Positions 43,729-52,592 of a stretch of 64,000 bases of DNA are shown one piece after another. The DNA lies in NCBI GenBank assembly GCA_963578805.1, contig CAUZDY010000004.1:1-64000 (forward strand), in the 5' to 3' direction. How positions within the stretch are numbered: the stretch's first letter is position 1; each line of letters starts with the position of its first letter. This DNA comes from CAUZIB01 sp963578805 (GTDB lineage Bacteria; Acidobacteriota; Vicinamibacteria; Vicinamibacterales; UBA8438). Under the pieces are notes generated by a model. That model searched no databases. It had not been told where the DNA came from and saw only the letters and a program-made list of their open reading frames with translations. The translations under genes were made by a program, and so were the position numbers.

Positions 43729-44760
43729 ATGTCTATCATGCCAACTACTGACACTCTCGGACGCCCCCTGCGGAGCTTGCGAGTGTCTGTTACCGACCGA
43801 TGCAATCTACGCTGCCATTACTGCATGCCGGAGACTGACTACGTCTGGCTACCGCGACGAGACATCCTCAGCTTTGAAGAAGTCATTACCCTTGTCGATC
43901 TCTTTGCTCGTTTCGGGGTGGATAGGGTTCGGATTACCGGGGGTGAGCCTCTCCTACGCAAGGACCTACCGGACCTCGTCGGACTGCTTGCGGCGAAGCC
44001 GTCGATCCAGGATCTTGCGCTGACGACCAACGGCATCCTGCTGGCGGACCAGGCCGAGGCACTCCGGTCGGCCGGTCTCCATCGGATCACACTGAGTCTT
44101 GACACGCTTAAGCCTGACCGCTTTCAGGCCCTGACACGATTCGACGAACTGGATGCCGTACTGATCGGTCTCGACCAGGCCACTCGCATCTGGCCCCAGT
44201 CGGTCAAGGTTGACTCCGTCATCATCCGTGGCGTCAATGAGGACGAGGTCGTTAACCTGCTTGAGCATGGTCGTGGCCTTGGGGCCGAAGTGCGCTTCAT
44301 CGAGTACATGGACGTCGGTGGCGCCACTCGATGGTCCCTCGATGATGTCGTACCCTGCACTGAAATACTTCAGCTCATCGAGAAACGCTACGGCGCCGTC
44401 TCACCCGTCAACGAGCAGACCTCAGCGCCAGCCGACCGCTACCGTCTCGCAGACGGTACGACATTCGGCATCATCTCATCGACCACGGCACCGTTCTGTC
44501 GCGACTGCGACCGGTGCCGCCTCACCGCCGACGGGTTGTGGTATCTCTGCTTGTACGCGCAGTCTGGCATCGATCTGCGAGCGCCGCTACGCGACGGTGC
44601 GTCAGCCGACGATCTGGATACCCTCATTCGCTCGGCGTGGAACGGACGAACCGACCGAGGCGCCGAGACCCGCCTGGCGACGGGTGACCGTCAGCCGCTC
44701 ATCAGCGTCGAAGCGCTCCAGAAGCAACCGCATCTGGAAATGCACACGCGGGGAGGGTAG
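43729..44760 (+). CDS. moaA: GTP 3',8-cyclase MoaA
   Basis: 343 residues from ATG 43729 (ATG 43738 also possible). The radical SAM cluster is in VSVTDRCNLRCHYCMPE, with VRITGGEPLLRKDLPDLVG and LALTTNGILLADQAEALRSA. The second, substrate-binding [4Fe-4S] cluster is in FCRDCDRCRLTADGLWYLCL. The C-terminal GG tail that reaches the active site is kept (MHTRGG). It makes 3',8-cyclo-GTP in molybdenum cofactor synthesis. No other moa or mob gene is near, so it is unlinked. Confidence 0.97.
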   Translation: MSIMPTTDTLGRPLRSLRVSVTDRCNLRCHYCMPETDYVWLPRRDILSFEEVITLVDLFARFGVDRVRITGGEPLLRKDLPDLVGLLAAKPSIQDLALTTNGILLADQAEALRSAGLHRITLSLDTLKPDRFQALTRFDELDAVLIGLDQATRIWPQSVKVDSVIIRGVNEDEVVNLLEHGRGLGAEVRFIEYMDVGGATRWSLDDVVPCTEILQLIEKRYGAVSPVNEQTSAPADRYRLADGTTFGIISSTTAPFCRDCDRCRLTADGLWYLCLYAQSGIDLRAPLRDGASADDLDTLIRSAWNGRTDRGAETRLATGDRQPLISVEALQKQPHLEMHTRGG

Positions 44761-44828
44761 CTCGGACCAGTCAGTTGCCTCCTACGGCGCGCCGTCCGGT
44801 CGCGGGTATCCGCCAGACCCACCCGGGT

Positions 44829-45275
44829 TCACCGATGCGATCGCTTTGCTCGAGACGCAAACATTAATCCAGACCAGTCTCGATCGACCGCACAGATCTT
44901 GTAGTCGACCAGTCCGCACGTAAGTCCCGCGCGTCGAACGTCAGATTCACTGTGGTCACTGACAAGCGGCGAGGCTCGCTTCGGCCAGAGAATCCACAAT
45001 CGTCCGGTCTCATGCCGCCGCGCCATTGAGGCGATTCCGGCGACTAGCTCAGCTCGTGATCGAGTAAACCAGAGTGTCAAGTCCCGCATGCCCTGATTTC
45101 GACGCCGGACCGTGACGTTGGCAGGCAATTCGCCCAGAGTCTGTTCGAATGTGTCAGGGGCTCGCACCAGTACAACGACGGTCCCAGGTTTAATACCCAG
45201 CTTCTTGGTCAGTGCCATGCCTGAGTAGCCGACCGAACTGAACCCGGCTCTGGCCGGCGAATTGGTCTTCGCCAT
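44829..45275 (-). CDS. DUF3052-like protein
   Basis: 148 residues from ATG 45275. The N-terminal GYSGMALTKKLGIKPGTVVV and VLVRAPDTFEQTLGELPANV are the family start. LTLWFTRSRAELVAGIASM and GRLWILWPKRASPLVSDHSE, then VRRAGLTCGLVDYKICAVD and WSGLMFASR, complete the domain. The function is unknown; the fold resembles a small alpha/beta domain. It converges with moaA (68 bases between stops). No strong ribosome site; earlier in-frame starts give Pro/Gly-rich residues unlike the family. Confidence 0.85.
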   Translation of the reverse strand: MAKTNSPARAGFSSVGYSGMALTKKLGIKPGTVVVLVRAPDTFEQTLGELPANVTVRRRNQGMRDLTLWFTRSRAELVAGIASMARRHETGRLWILWPKRASPLVSDHSESDVRRAGLTCGLVDYKICAVDRDWSGLMFASRAKRSHR

Positions 45276-45434
45276 CAACGGTGTACGCAATGGTAACCCG
45301 ATTCGAGTTATACCAGACCAAGGGCCGACGCCCACTGGCGCGGTCGCGGCGTCTCGCAGGAACAAGAAAGGGCCGCCAGGCTGAAATCCAGAGCGACCCG
45401 CAGACCCAAACACTCAGAGGCTGGCCACCCACCT

Positions 45435-45457
45435 GCTGGTGCCGTCATGGCACCAGC
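45435..45457 (-). terminator. Hairpin just after the Tes-like gene
   Basis: A perfect 9-bp stem (GCTGGTGCC with GGCACCAGC) and a 5-base loop, 10 bases past the stop codon at 45468. No U-tract follows on the minus strand, so this is an imperfect terminator or an mRNA 3' stabiliser. Confidence 0.4.
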
Positions 45458-45467
45458 TTCCAGGTGC

Positions 45468-47567
45468 CTAGCTCACACCCACTGTCTTGCCTGAGCTCTT
45501 CAGGCCCTGAAGCTGGACTGTGGCTGGTGCTTCTTCCTTGAGTACATGCTGGCGATACAGCTGAGCCATCTGCTCGTGATATCGCTCGTCTTTTCCAGCC
45601 CCACTGATGTCACCATCGGTAGCCTTCGATGCCGCCCGCGCGGCCAGCTTCTCCTGTCTGGCGTTCTTCAGAATTCCCTGGTCATCAAGATCGGTCTGGG
45701 CGCCAGCCGCAACCGCCTCAGCGTCCAATACGAGATTGTGTGTGGTGGTTCCGAGTGCAACTTCCCTCCCACCGGCGAAGATCTCGTGGCGGCCATGCTC
45801 GTCATACCACTTAGTCAGCGTGGCTGTCATATGCATCTTCTCGATAATATTTCGCCACCCGATCCCGGTGTTGTAGGCGCAGAAGGAGATTTCGCCTTCC
45901 TGGGTTGCGTAAGGAATGATGCACCGTTCCGTCCGCCGGAAGTCATAGTTGAACAGGTCCTGGAACCACATTCCCGCCACAAACAGGAAGTTCCATCGGT
46001 CGGCGCGGCGCTTGGCAATGTCATCATGGGTTCGCGCGCCCGAGACCTTGCCGTAGTCGTGGCCGGTAGCGCCGAACGTTTTGTCAAACTTCTTCATCAG
46101 GTCAGACAACTTGAAATGGGTTGGTGACCGGAACGGATCGTAGTTCCGCATCAGGGCCAGGGCCATCCCGACGACCGATGATATTCGTCCGCGCGCCGCG
46201 TCGTTCACGCTGGCGATATCTTTGGCCAGGCGCTCACCCTTGACGAACGCCGTGAACGGCACCGCTTCCTTAGTCTCCTTGTCGATCATGACCGCCATCC
46301 CGATACCACAGTTCGGATGGCACCCGCAGTTAAGCTGCCCCCAATCCTCCTGCGGACCATGCACCAGGTCGGCCCAGTCGGTGAAGGTACTCATGAACGA
46401 AATCGGGAACCAGTCGCGCGTCGGCTCGCCGATGCCGGTCTGGTTCTTCACATCGTGTGCCAGATGCGACAGTGTGTAGCGCTGCGCATGACGACGCTCG
46501 TCAGTGATCTCCTCGTCACGACCGGTAAACGAGACTGGCTGAAACGACAAGAAGCTGATCTTCTTTGGGTTGTCTAGCGCGAACTGGACGACCCGACCGA
46601 CTTGCTCATTGTTGATGCCGTTAAGGATCGTGATGACCGGAACGATGTCAATGCCGGCCTGGTGCAGATGCTCGATCGCCTGCAGCTTGACGTCGAAGAG
46701 GTTTCCCACCAATCGATGTGAGTTTGCAGCGTTACCGATGCCGTCAAACTGAAGATAGGCATACCGCAGCCCGGCGTCGGCTGCCGCCTTCGCAAAGTCA
46801 AGACTCTTAGCAAACTCGATGCCGTTGGTCGCCGCCTGGACACTGTTGTAGCCGACCTTACGCGCGTAGCGAACGGCGTCCAGAAAGTAGGGCGACATCG
46901 TCGGTTCGCCGCCCGAGAACTGTACGGACATCTGCCGCTTGGGCTTGATCGTGATCGCGTTGTCCAGCAGGGTCTTGATGTCGTCCCAACTTAACTCGTG
47001 AACGAATCCAACCTGGTTGGCATCCATGAAGCACGGGTCGCACATCATGTTGCAGCGATTGGTTAGGTCGATCGTTAACACCGAGCCGCGACCGTACTCG
47101 ATCGTGCTGCTGCCATGATTGTGAAGCTTTTCGTCATTGTGCGCGCGCATGTCGCTCCCGGGGAACGTCTCCTCGAGGTGACGAAAGAACTCGGTATCCA
47201 TCGCCATGACATCCTCAAAATGACCGTGGATCGGACAATCCTTAATCATTTTGATCTTTCCATCGTCTTCCACTATTTGCGCTTTGATCTCCCCCACTTT
47301 CTCATGTAGGAGATCCTTATAGTCCTTCTTGCCGTCGAGGATTAACTGTCGCGCTTCCCGAACGCACTTGGGACACAACGAATCAGTCTCACGAGGCCAG
47401 CCCAACGGGGGCTTGACCTTCTCGGCGGACTTCAAAAGTGGTGTATCGGACCAGTTGGGCGTAAACGAGGGACGCTGCGCGATCTGATTCCATTTGTTGT
47501 AGAAGAACCAGGCACCACTGGCGGCGTAGGTAAGACCTTTCTCAACATACTTCACAGGCTTGTGCAT
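45468..47567 (-). CDS. Tes-like radical SAM enzyme (candidate membrane-spanning lipid synthase)
   Basis: 699 residues; TAAGGAG sits 5 bases before ATG 47567. The N-terminal metal site is C65PKC68...C111PIH114G, then the radical SAM cluster C172NMMC176DPC179 in LTIDLTNRCNMMCDPCFMDA, GGEP at 219-222, and extra cysteines C414, C416, C420 (LNCGCHPNCGIG), C549 and C563 (CIIPYATQEGEISFCAYN). This order of four metal sites is that of tetraether synthase Tes and its bacterial homologues, which join two lipid tails by a C-C bond between sp3 carbons. Acidobacteriota make membrane-spanning iso-diabolic acid and branched tetraether lipids. About 130 residues at the C-terminus are extra and charged. The radical SAM call is certain; the substrate is inferred. 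Confidence 0.85.
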   Translation of the reverse strand: MHKPVKYVEKGLTYAASGAWFFYNKWNQIAQRPSFTPNWSDTPLLKSAEKVKPPLGWPRETDSLCPKCVREARQLILDGKKDYKDLLHEKVGEIKAQIVEDDGKIKMIKDCPIHGHFEDVMAMDTEFFRHLEETFPGSDMRAHNDEKLHNHGSSTIEYGRGSVLTIDLTNRCNMMCDPCFMDANQVGFVHELSWDDIKTLLDNAITIKPKRQMSVQFSGGEPTMSPYFLDAVRYARKVGYNSVQAATNGIEFAKSLDFAKAAADAGLRYAYLQFDGIGNAANSHRLVGNLFDVKLQAIEHLHQAGIDIVPVITILNGINNEQVGRVVQFALDNPKKISFLSFQPVSFTGRDEEITDERRHAQRYTLSHLAHDVKNQTGIGEPTRDWFPISFMSTFTDWADLVHGPQEDWGQLNCGCHPNCGIGMAVMIDKETKEAVPFTAFVKGERLAKDIASVNDAARGRISSVVGMALALMRNYDPFRSPTHFKLSDLMKKFDKTFGATGHDYGKVSGARTHDDIAKRRADRWNFLFVAGMWFQDLFNYDFRRTERCIIPYATQEGEISFCAYNTGIGWRNIIEKMHMTATLTKWYDEHGRHEIFAGGREVALGTTTHNLVLDAEAVAAGAQTDLDDQGILKNARQEKLAARAASKATDGDISGAGKDERYHEQMAQLYRQHVLKEEAPATVQLQGLKSSGKTVGVS

Positions 47568-47579
47568 TTCGACTCCTTA

Positions 47580-47620
47580 AACAGTCGGTGGCCGGCTATC
47601 GCCGGCCACCTGAAACTGTT
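47580..47620 (-). promoter_or_regulatory. 5' UTR hairpin abutting the Tes-like ribosome site
   Basis: A perfect 10-bp stem (47587-47596 with 47601-47610, loop TATC), extended across small internal bulges by 6 more pairs (AACAGT with ACTGTT). In the mRNA it ends directly next to TAAGGAG. AT-rich sequence at 47641-47690 upstream probably holds the promoters of both divergent genes, including a TATAAT on the plus strand at 47682. Confidence 0.6.
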
Positions 47621-47846
47621 GTCTCGTCGTAGTTCAACTTATTTATGGACATTAGAATAGCAACATAAGACCGTAAATGCTTATAATTTCAGCGGTTGGG
47701 CAGATCTGACGGATGAATGGGCAACAGACGAATTAAACGGACAGATCAGGCACTGCTGATCTGCGGACTCGGACACTCTGGGTCACAGATCTTCGAAACC
47801 ATCAGGCTTGAATCCCCGCGCCCAAACTGACAATCTAAGGTCACAC

Positions 47847-48686
47847 ATGCGCTTTCACGCAGTTGTCGTGACCATCACAATCGCCACGCTGCTTGCCCCT
47901 TCGCTGCCCGGTTCGGAGCTCTTTGCTGCGGATTCCTTCGACCAGCGATACCGTGCGTATGCCGAGCTTTTGAGTGCTCATGTCGTAGATACACGGGTCG
48001 ATTACGCACGGCTCAAGTCGAACCGCGTTGCGCTCGACACGGTCGCCATGGGATTTGCAAACGTCACTGCGGTCCAGCTCAAGATCTGGTCGGCGGAAGA
48101 ACAAATCGCTTTCTGGATCAACGCCTACAACGTATTCACGTTACAGGCGATCGTGAACCACTATCCAATCGTATGGCGGTGGCGGAACCTCCTCACGCTG
48201 ACGCCATGGAACAGCGTCAGACAAATCCCTGGCGTTTGGAGCAGCCTGCGCTGGGAGGTGGCCGGAGCCCGGAAGACACTCGACCAGATCGAACACGAGA
48301 TACTCCGCCCGCTCTATCAGGAACCGCGCATTCATGTTGCGATCAACTGCGCATCCATCAGCTGCCCGCCCCTGCGTTTCGAACCGTACGTGGGCGAGTC
48401 CCTTACTCGACAATTGATCCTCGCCACACGCGACTACCTCGCCAGCGACCTTGGACTCCAGGTTGACGGGTCGACGCTACGCCTGTCGAGTATTTTCGAC
48501 TGGTATGGCAACGACTTTATCGAGAACTATGCGCACCTTGTCGAGGGCGGATCGGAGAAAGAACGCGCGGTGCTAGGGTTGGTCTCGGCCTACGGTCCCC
48601 CCGCAGCGGCGACACTTGCGCAAAGTGGAAATGCGAGGGTCAGGTACCTGAGATACAACTGGGTCTTAAACGACGTGGAAGACTAG
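47847..48686 (+). CDS. DUF547-domain exported protein
   Basis: 279 residues from ATG 47847 (AAGG six bases upstream). Signal peptide MRFHAVVVTITIATLLAPSL. The DUF547 marks are VDYARLKSN, EEQIAFWINAYNVFTLQAIV, LDQIEHEILRP, RIHVAINCASISCPPLRF (the conserved NC and SCP cysteines) and LSSIFDWYGNDF. The domain is widespread and of unknown activity; the NC...SC pattern resembles a thiol-based site. It is transcribed away from the Tes-like gene and converges with the rSAM-ArsM fusion. Confidence 0.92.
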   Translation: MRFHAVVVTITIATLLAPSLPGSELFAADSFDQRYRAYAELLSAHVVDTRVDYARLKSNRVALDTVAMGFANVTAVQLKIWSAEEQIAFWINAYNVFTLQAIVNHYPIVWRWRNLLTLTPWNSVRQIPGVWSSLRWEVAGARKTLDQIEHEILRPLYQEPRIHVAINCASISCPPLRFEPYVGESLTRQLILATRDYLASDLGLQVDGSTLRLSSIFDWYGNDFIENYAHLVEGGSEKERAVLGLVSAYGPPAAATLAQSGNARVRYLRYNWVLNDVED

Positions 48687-48751
48687 TACGCGAGTCGCAT
48701 CGACTCTTGAAACACCACGCACGTCTAAAGATGGATCCGGACCGTCAAGAC

Positions 48752-51295
48752 TCAGCAGCAGTCTGGGTCGCACCCTGAGTCGTCAGTGGCCGTCACGTCG
48801 CGTGGGCTGGAAAGCCCGTCCACGATCGCAAACGAGCCGGCGTACGGGGGATTCGACAGCTTTGACGCGGTCTCGGTGCAAACCTCGATGGGCGTCCCGC
48901 GTGGAAAGAAGTGCCCCTCTTCATCAACGACCGCCTTCTGCGGTCCGAGATACATGGCATACTGCCCAACGTACTCACAGCCGGCCTTCTTCTCAAATTT
49001 GTACCCTCGGACCGTGACGGACGAAAACGTGCATCCCTCGACCTTTTTCCAGAAACTCTTCTGCAAGATCGACACACCGTAGAACCCTGAGCGCTCGATG
49101 GCGCTCAGGAATGCCTCCTCGGTCAACGCGCCGCTAATGCATTCCCCCCACAGCTTCCCGTCAGCCCGCATCTTTGGCGGCACGTCGCGATCGGAGACTA
49201 TGTCGGCAACCACCATACGCCCATGATCCTTGAGCACGCGCCAAATCTCGCGAAGTACGCGGGGCTTATCTGATGAAAGATTGATCACACAGTTGGACGT
49301 CACCACGTCCGCCAGCGCGTCATCAATCGGAATGCATTCGAGATACCCCTTCCGGAACTCCACGCTGTCGTAGCCAAGCGCCTGCGCCACCTTAGGTTGG
49401 CAGCTCCGGGCCACATCGAGCATTTGATCGGTCATGTCGATGCCGTAGACACGACCATTCGGCCCCACTTTCTTGGCCGCGATGAAGCAGTCAATGCCGG
49501 CACCAGCGCCGAGGTCAACCATCAACTCGCCCATCGTGAGCGCCGCCGCCGTCACCGGACTCCCGCAACCATAGAAGCGGTCGACGACTTCTTTCGGGAT
49601 GTGGGCCAAATCCTCGGCATTGGGTTGCACTGGACAGCAGAGCTCCGCCTTCGGTTGTTCGGCGGCATCACCGTAGAAATCGCGGACTGTCAGCCGCGAT
49701 CGCTCCATCAGCTCCTCGGGCAGCACACAGGCGGAGTGCGTCGTCCTGACCAGCGTCGCCTCGGCGTCAGAATCACCGTGAAGGGTGTTGTCTCCCATGC
49801 CGCGAAACACAACGGGCCGGTCGAACCCCGACCGCGGCTGCACCCTGTCCAGACCTTCAGCGGCTAGATCGGACAAGGTATCTTCGGCCAAACCCTGATA
49901 GAGGTCGCAGTACGGGTCATGTGCGAGAAAACTACCCCTGACCCCGCTCCCTTCAGAAGCCGTTGTCCAATAGCCATGCTCCAGGTCACCCCCGCCACAC
50001 AGAAACTTCAGCGTGCAGGTGCGACAAATCGATTTCTTTTCGACGGAGACGGCCCGAAGATCGCGACAGACCTCGCTCTTTTTCCAGATCTCGTCAAGCG
50101 TCTGCGTCGCGATGTCGCCACATCGGAGCTCGGGAACCCCGGCCATCGACGCCGACGGGTAGATCCACCCGTCCGTAGAGAGACACAGGCTATTCCACCC
50201 CGCACCAGCTAAGTCGTTTTTAATTCCTGGCGTCCCATCGAAACGCAGCCGGAATTCCTCAAGGTTGTCGATCGACACACCCAGCTCTGACGCCACGCCT
50301 CGAGCGTGTCGCACCGCGGTCAGAATCGCGTCCGCCGACGGGAGCTCCGCGAAGGGACCATCCAAGACTCGACCCCGCCGATGCGGCCAGAGCAGATGGA
50401 CATCACGAACTTCGAGGCGCGCTGCGAGACGAATCAACCCCTCGAGATCCTCGATGTTATGTGTGAGAATCGTCGCCGTCATCGTCGGCGCGAGGTCGGC
50501 GGCCACCGCGGCACGCAGACCATCGATGATCCGCGCAAAGCTCCCCATTCCCCGGATTGGATCATTGACTTCGGGTGACGATCCGTCCAGGCTGACCTGA
50601 AGACGAACGCTCGGGCCATGCTCACCAGTCATAGCTGTGGTATCACGCGACTCGGTCCCTGACGCGAGTGCCGCCAATCGTTCCAAGCGCTCGCCCTTCA
50701 GCAGGGTGCCGTTGGTGAGTACGACCAGCTTACGCCGGTGCTTCACCACGACCCGCTCGCACAGCTCGAGGATGTCGGGACGAGCCAAAGGCTCGCCGCC
50801 AGTCAAGAAGACCCGCACGGCACCAAGTGCGACCGCCTGATCGATAGCCGCCACGATGCGGTCGGTGTCAAGGCCCTGGTCAAGTTCGGGTCCTGACGAC
50901 ACGAGGCAGTGCTCACAGGAGAGGTTACAGAAGTCGTTGACCTGGATCCAAAACTCGCGTAGGTGGCGGGTCTCCAAGTACGCGGCGCGTCCCAAATACG
51001 GAGCCGGCGCCGCACCATCGGTCGACAGGAAACCCTGACGTAACGCGTCACGCGCAAACGTCTCGACATGAAGCCACGCCCGGATTGTATCGAGACCAGA
51101 TTGCGACGAGTACCTCCGGACGACATCGGCGAACGGTGTTCGGCCATCAAACTGACCGAGCAATCGGATACCCCGGTCATCACTAACGATCCAATTGGGA
51201 GAGCTCGGGTCAACCGCCACCCGCCCACCACGCGCATTCATCACGGAAAACGCCGGTGCCCGCAACAAGGTGGAGTCGTCGATATAAGTCGGCAT
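48752..51295 (-). CDS. PqqD-like / radical SAM-SPASM / ArsM-like methyltransferase fusion
   Basis: 847 residues in three modules. Residues 35-95 resemble PqqD (RGIRLLGQFDGRTPFADVVR). Residues 115-465 are radical SAM (C123NLSC127EHC130, TGGEP 165-169) with a SPASM-like cysteine set (C371, C392, C410, C424, C427, C433, C463). Residues 535-770 are ArsM-like: VDLGAGAG 593-600 binds SAM, and the arsenite-binding cysteines are all present: C553/C554 (ELCCPV), C577 (FYGCG), C669 (SNCVINLS) and C719 (GECISGAL). The tail ends GCDPDCC. ArsM methylates As(III), and radical SAM ArsS adds 5'-deoxyadenosyl in arsenosugar synthesis; here a different radical SAM type is fused. It lies 13 bases after the GT-C gene. 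The exact product is unknown. Confidence 0.88.
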   Translation of the reverse strand: MPTYIDDSTLLRAPAFSVMNARGGRVAVDPSSPNWIVSDDRGIRLLGQFDGRTPFADVVRRYSSQSGLDTIRAWLHVETFARDALRQGFLSTDGAAPAPYLGRAAYLETRHLREFWIQVNDFCNLSCEHCLVSSGPELDQGLDTDRIVAAIDQAVALGAVRVFLTGGEPLARPDILELCERVVVKHRRKLVVLTNGTLLKGERLERLAALASGTESRDTTAMTGEHGPSVRLQVSLDGSSPEVNDPIRGMGSFARIIDGLRAAVAADLAPTMTATILTHNIEDLEGLIRLAARLEVRDVHLLWPHRRGRVLDGPFAELPSADAILTAVRHARGVASELGVSIDNLEEFRLRFDGTPGIKNDLAGAGWNSLCLSTDGWIYPSASMAGVPELRCGDIATQTLDEIWKKSEVCRDLRAVSVEKKSICRTCTLKFLCGGGDLEHGYWTTASEGSGVRGSFLAHDPYCDLYQGLAEDTLSDLAAEGLDRVQPRSGFDRPVVFRGMGDNTLHGDSDAEATLVRTTHSACVLPEELMERSRLTVRDFYGDAAEQPKAELCCPVQPNAEDLAHIPKEVVDRFYGCGSPVTAAALTMGELMVDLGAGAGIDCFIAAKKVGPNGRVYGIDMTDQMLDVARSCQPKVAQALGYDSVEFRKGYLECIPIDDALADVVTSNCVINLSSDKPRVLREIWRVLKDHGRMVVADIVSDRDVPPKMRADGKLWGECISGALTEEAFLSAIERSGFYGVSILQKSFWKKVEGCTFSSVTVRGYKFEKKAGCEYVGQYAMYLGPQKAVVDEEGHFFPRGTPIEVCTETASKLSNPPYAGSFAIVDGLSSPRDVTATDDSGCDPDCC

Positions 51296-51308
51296 CAGAC
51301 GATTCTTT

Positions 51309-52592
51309 CTATGACGCGAAGTAGCGAGCGAAGGATCCGGACGAACACCAAGTCCATAGCCCTACCACCGCAACGAGTCCGTACTCCACCGGAACAACCC
51401 AGCTGGGAAGCACCCACCCGGTTCCGGTCAGCTCGGAGTTCCATACAACGTACGTCAACATCGATCCGAGCGTCCAGGCCACGAGAGCCCCGGTCACGCG
51501 AGTTGTCAGAAATGGTGTCAACCACACGAGATACCACGGATAGATCGCAGGCATGACAAGCAACGATGCGGCCATGGGCCACGCCCACGCCGCGGGATCG
51601 TCGACAGACATCTTCCACCGAGTAATGAACGCCGTGGTCAAACCAGCTCCGGCCGCAAGCGCCAACACCGGCACGACGCCGAGTCTCGGCTCAAGTAAGG
51701 CGAAGATCGGCCCGTTGAAACGCCAACTCTCAGCGTAGGCGCCAAGGGAGCCAACGGGCAACGCGAGACTCCCGTCGAGAAACGGAAGATAGACCAACCC
51801 GACCAACCCTACTCCCAAGATGGCGTCTCGGAGGCTCACCCGTCGCCACAGCAGCGGTGCCAGAACGACCGGTAGGAACTTGATGGTGAACGCCGCAGCC
51901 AAGGCTAACGTCGCAAGTAGGCCTCGACGTCGTGAAAGCGCAAAGCCAGCCACCACGACGAGACACGTTCCGACCACATCGATATGACCACCGCCCGCCC
52001 CTTCAATCACGACTAACGGATGCCACGCGTAGGCGATGACCCACCAGGGACTACGCCCCGTTGTCACCAGCCAACGCCACAGTATCAGCATCGTCAATAG
52101 ATCAAACGCGACAACAGCGATGACGATCGCGGTCTCCGACTCATGAACGGCGGTCACGCCTCGGAAGAGCAGTTCGGCCGCCGGTGGATAAATCGTCGGG
52201 AGTGCGGCGTTGGTCGGATCAATTTGACGGGTCGCTTCGATATGTAAATGATCGAGCGCCGGATCGTCAGGAGCCGACCGGTATGGGTTGTATCCAAAAT
52301 TCTGGACCCGCCCATCCCACACATAACGATAGACGTCGTCCGAGAGAAGGGGCGTGGCCGGTACGATCGCTACCCTCCAAGCCACAGCGAGGAAGAGAGA
52401 TACCAGCAAGAGACGACGAGACTCTATGCCTCGTGACACAGCGATGAGAGCACACACGTAGGCAAGGCTACCGAGTACCATCAGCGCTATAAAGATGGCG
52501 CTATTGCCTCGGGTGTCGATCCGCGCCGCGGCGAGGAGGGCCGCCGTCAGCACCCCTCCGCACCCCAACACCCAGCCGGCGGTGCTAGTCAT
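51309..52592 (-). CDS. GT-C family polyprenyl-phosphate-sugar-dependent glycosyltransferase
   Basis: 427 residues with about ten membrane helices. The first periplasmic loop has the GT-C acidic motif in LLSDDVYRYVWDGRVQNFGY and NPYRSAPDDPALDHL. IYPPAAELLFR, WHPLVVIEGAGGGHIDVVGT, FTIKFLPVVLAPLLW and MPAIYPWYLVWLTPFL follow, as in mannosyltransferases of the GT87-like group. It would move a sugar from a polyprenyl phosphate carrier to an acceptor outside the membrane. Its ATG overlaps the end of the double-GT2 gene by 8 bases. The second half of that protein resembles the enzyme that makes such lipid-linked sugars, so the two fit as consecutive steps. Confidence 0.85.
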   Translation of the reverse strand: MTSTAGWVLGCGGVLTAALLAAARIDTRGNSAIFIALMVLGSLAYVCALIAVSRGIESRRLLLVSLFLAVAWRVAIVPATPLLSDDVYRYVWDGRVQNFGYNPYRSAPDDPALDHLHIEATRQIDPTNAALPTIYPPAAELLFRGVTAVHESETAIVIAVVAFDLLTMLILWRWLVTTGRSPWWVIAYAWHPLVVIEGAGGGHIDVVGTCLVVVAGFALSRRRGLLATLALAAAFTIKFLPVVLAPLLWRRVSLRDAILGVGLVGLVYLPFLDGSLALPVGSLGAYAESWRFNGPIFALLEPRLGVVPVLALAAGAGLTTAFITRWKMSVDDPAAWAWPMAASLLVMPAIYPWYLVWLTPFLTTRVTGALVAWTLGSMLTYVVWNSELTGTGWVLPSWVVPVEYGLVAVVGLWTWCSSGSFARYFAS

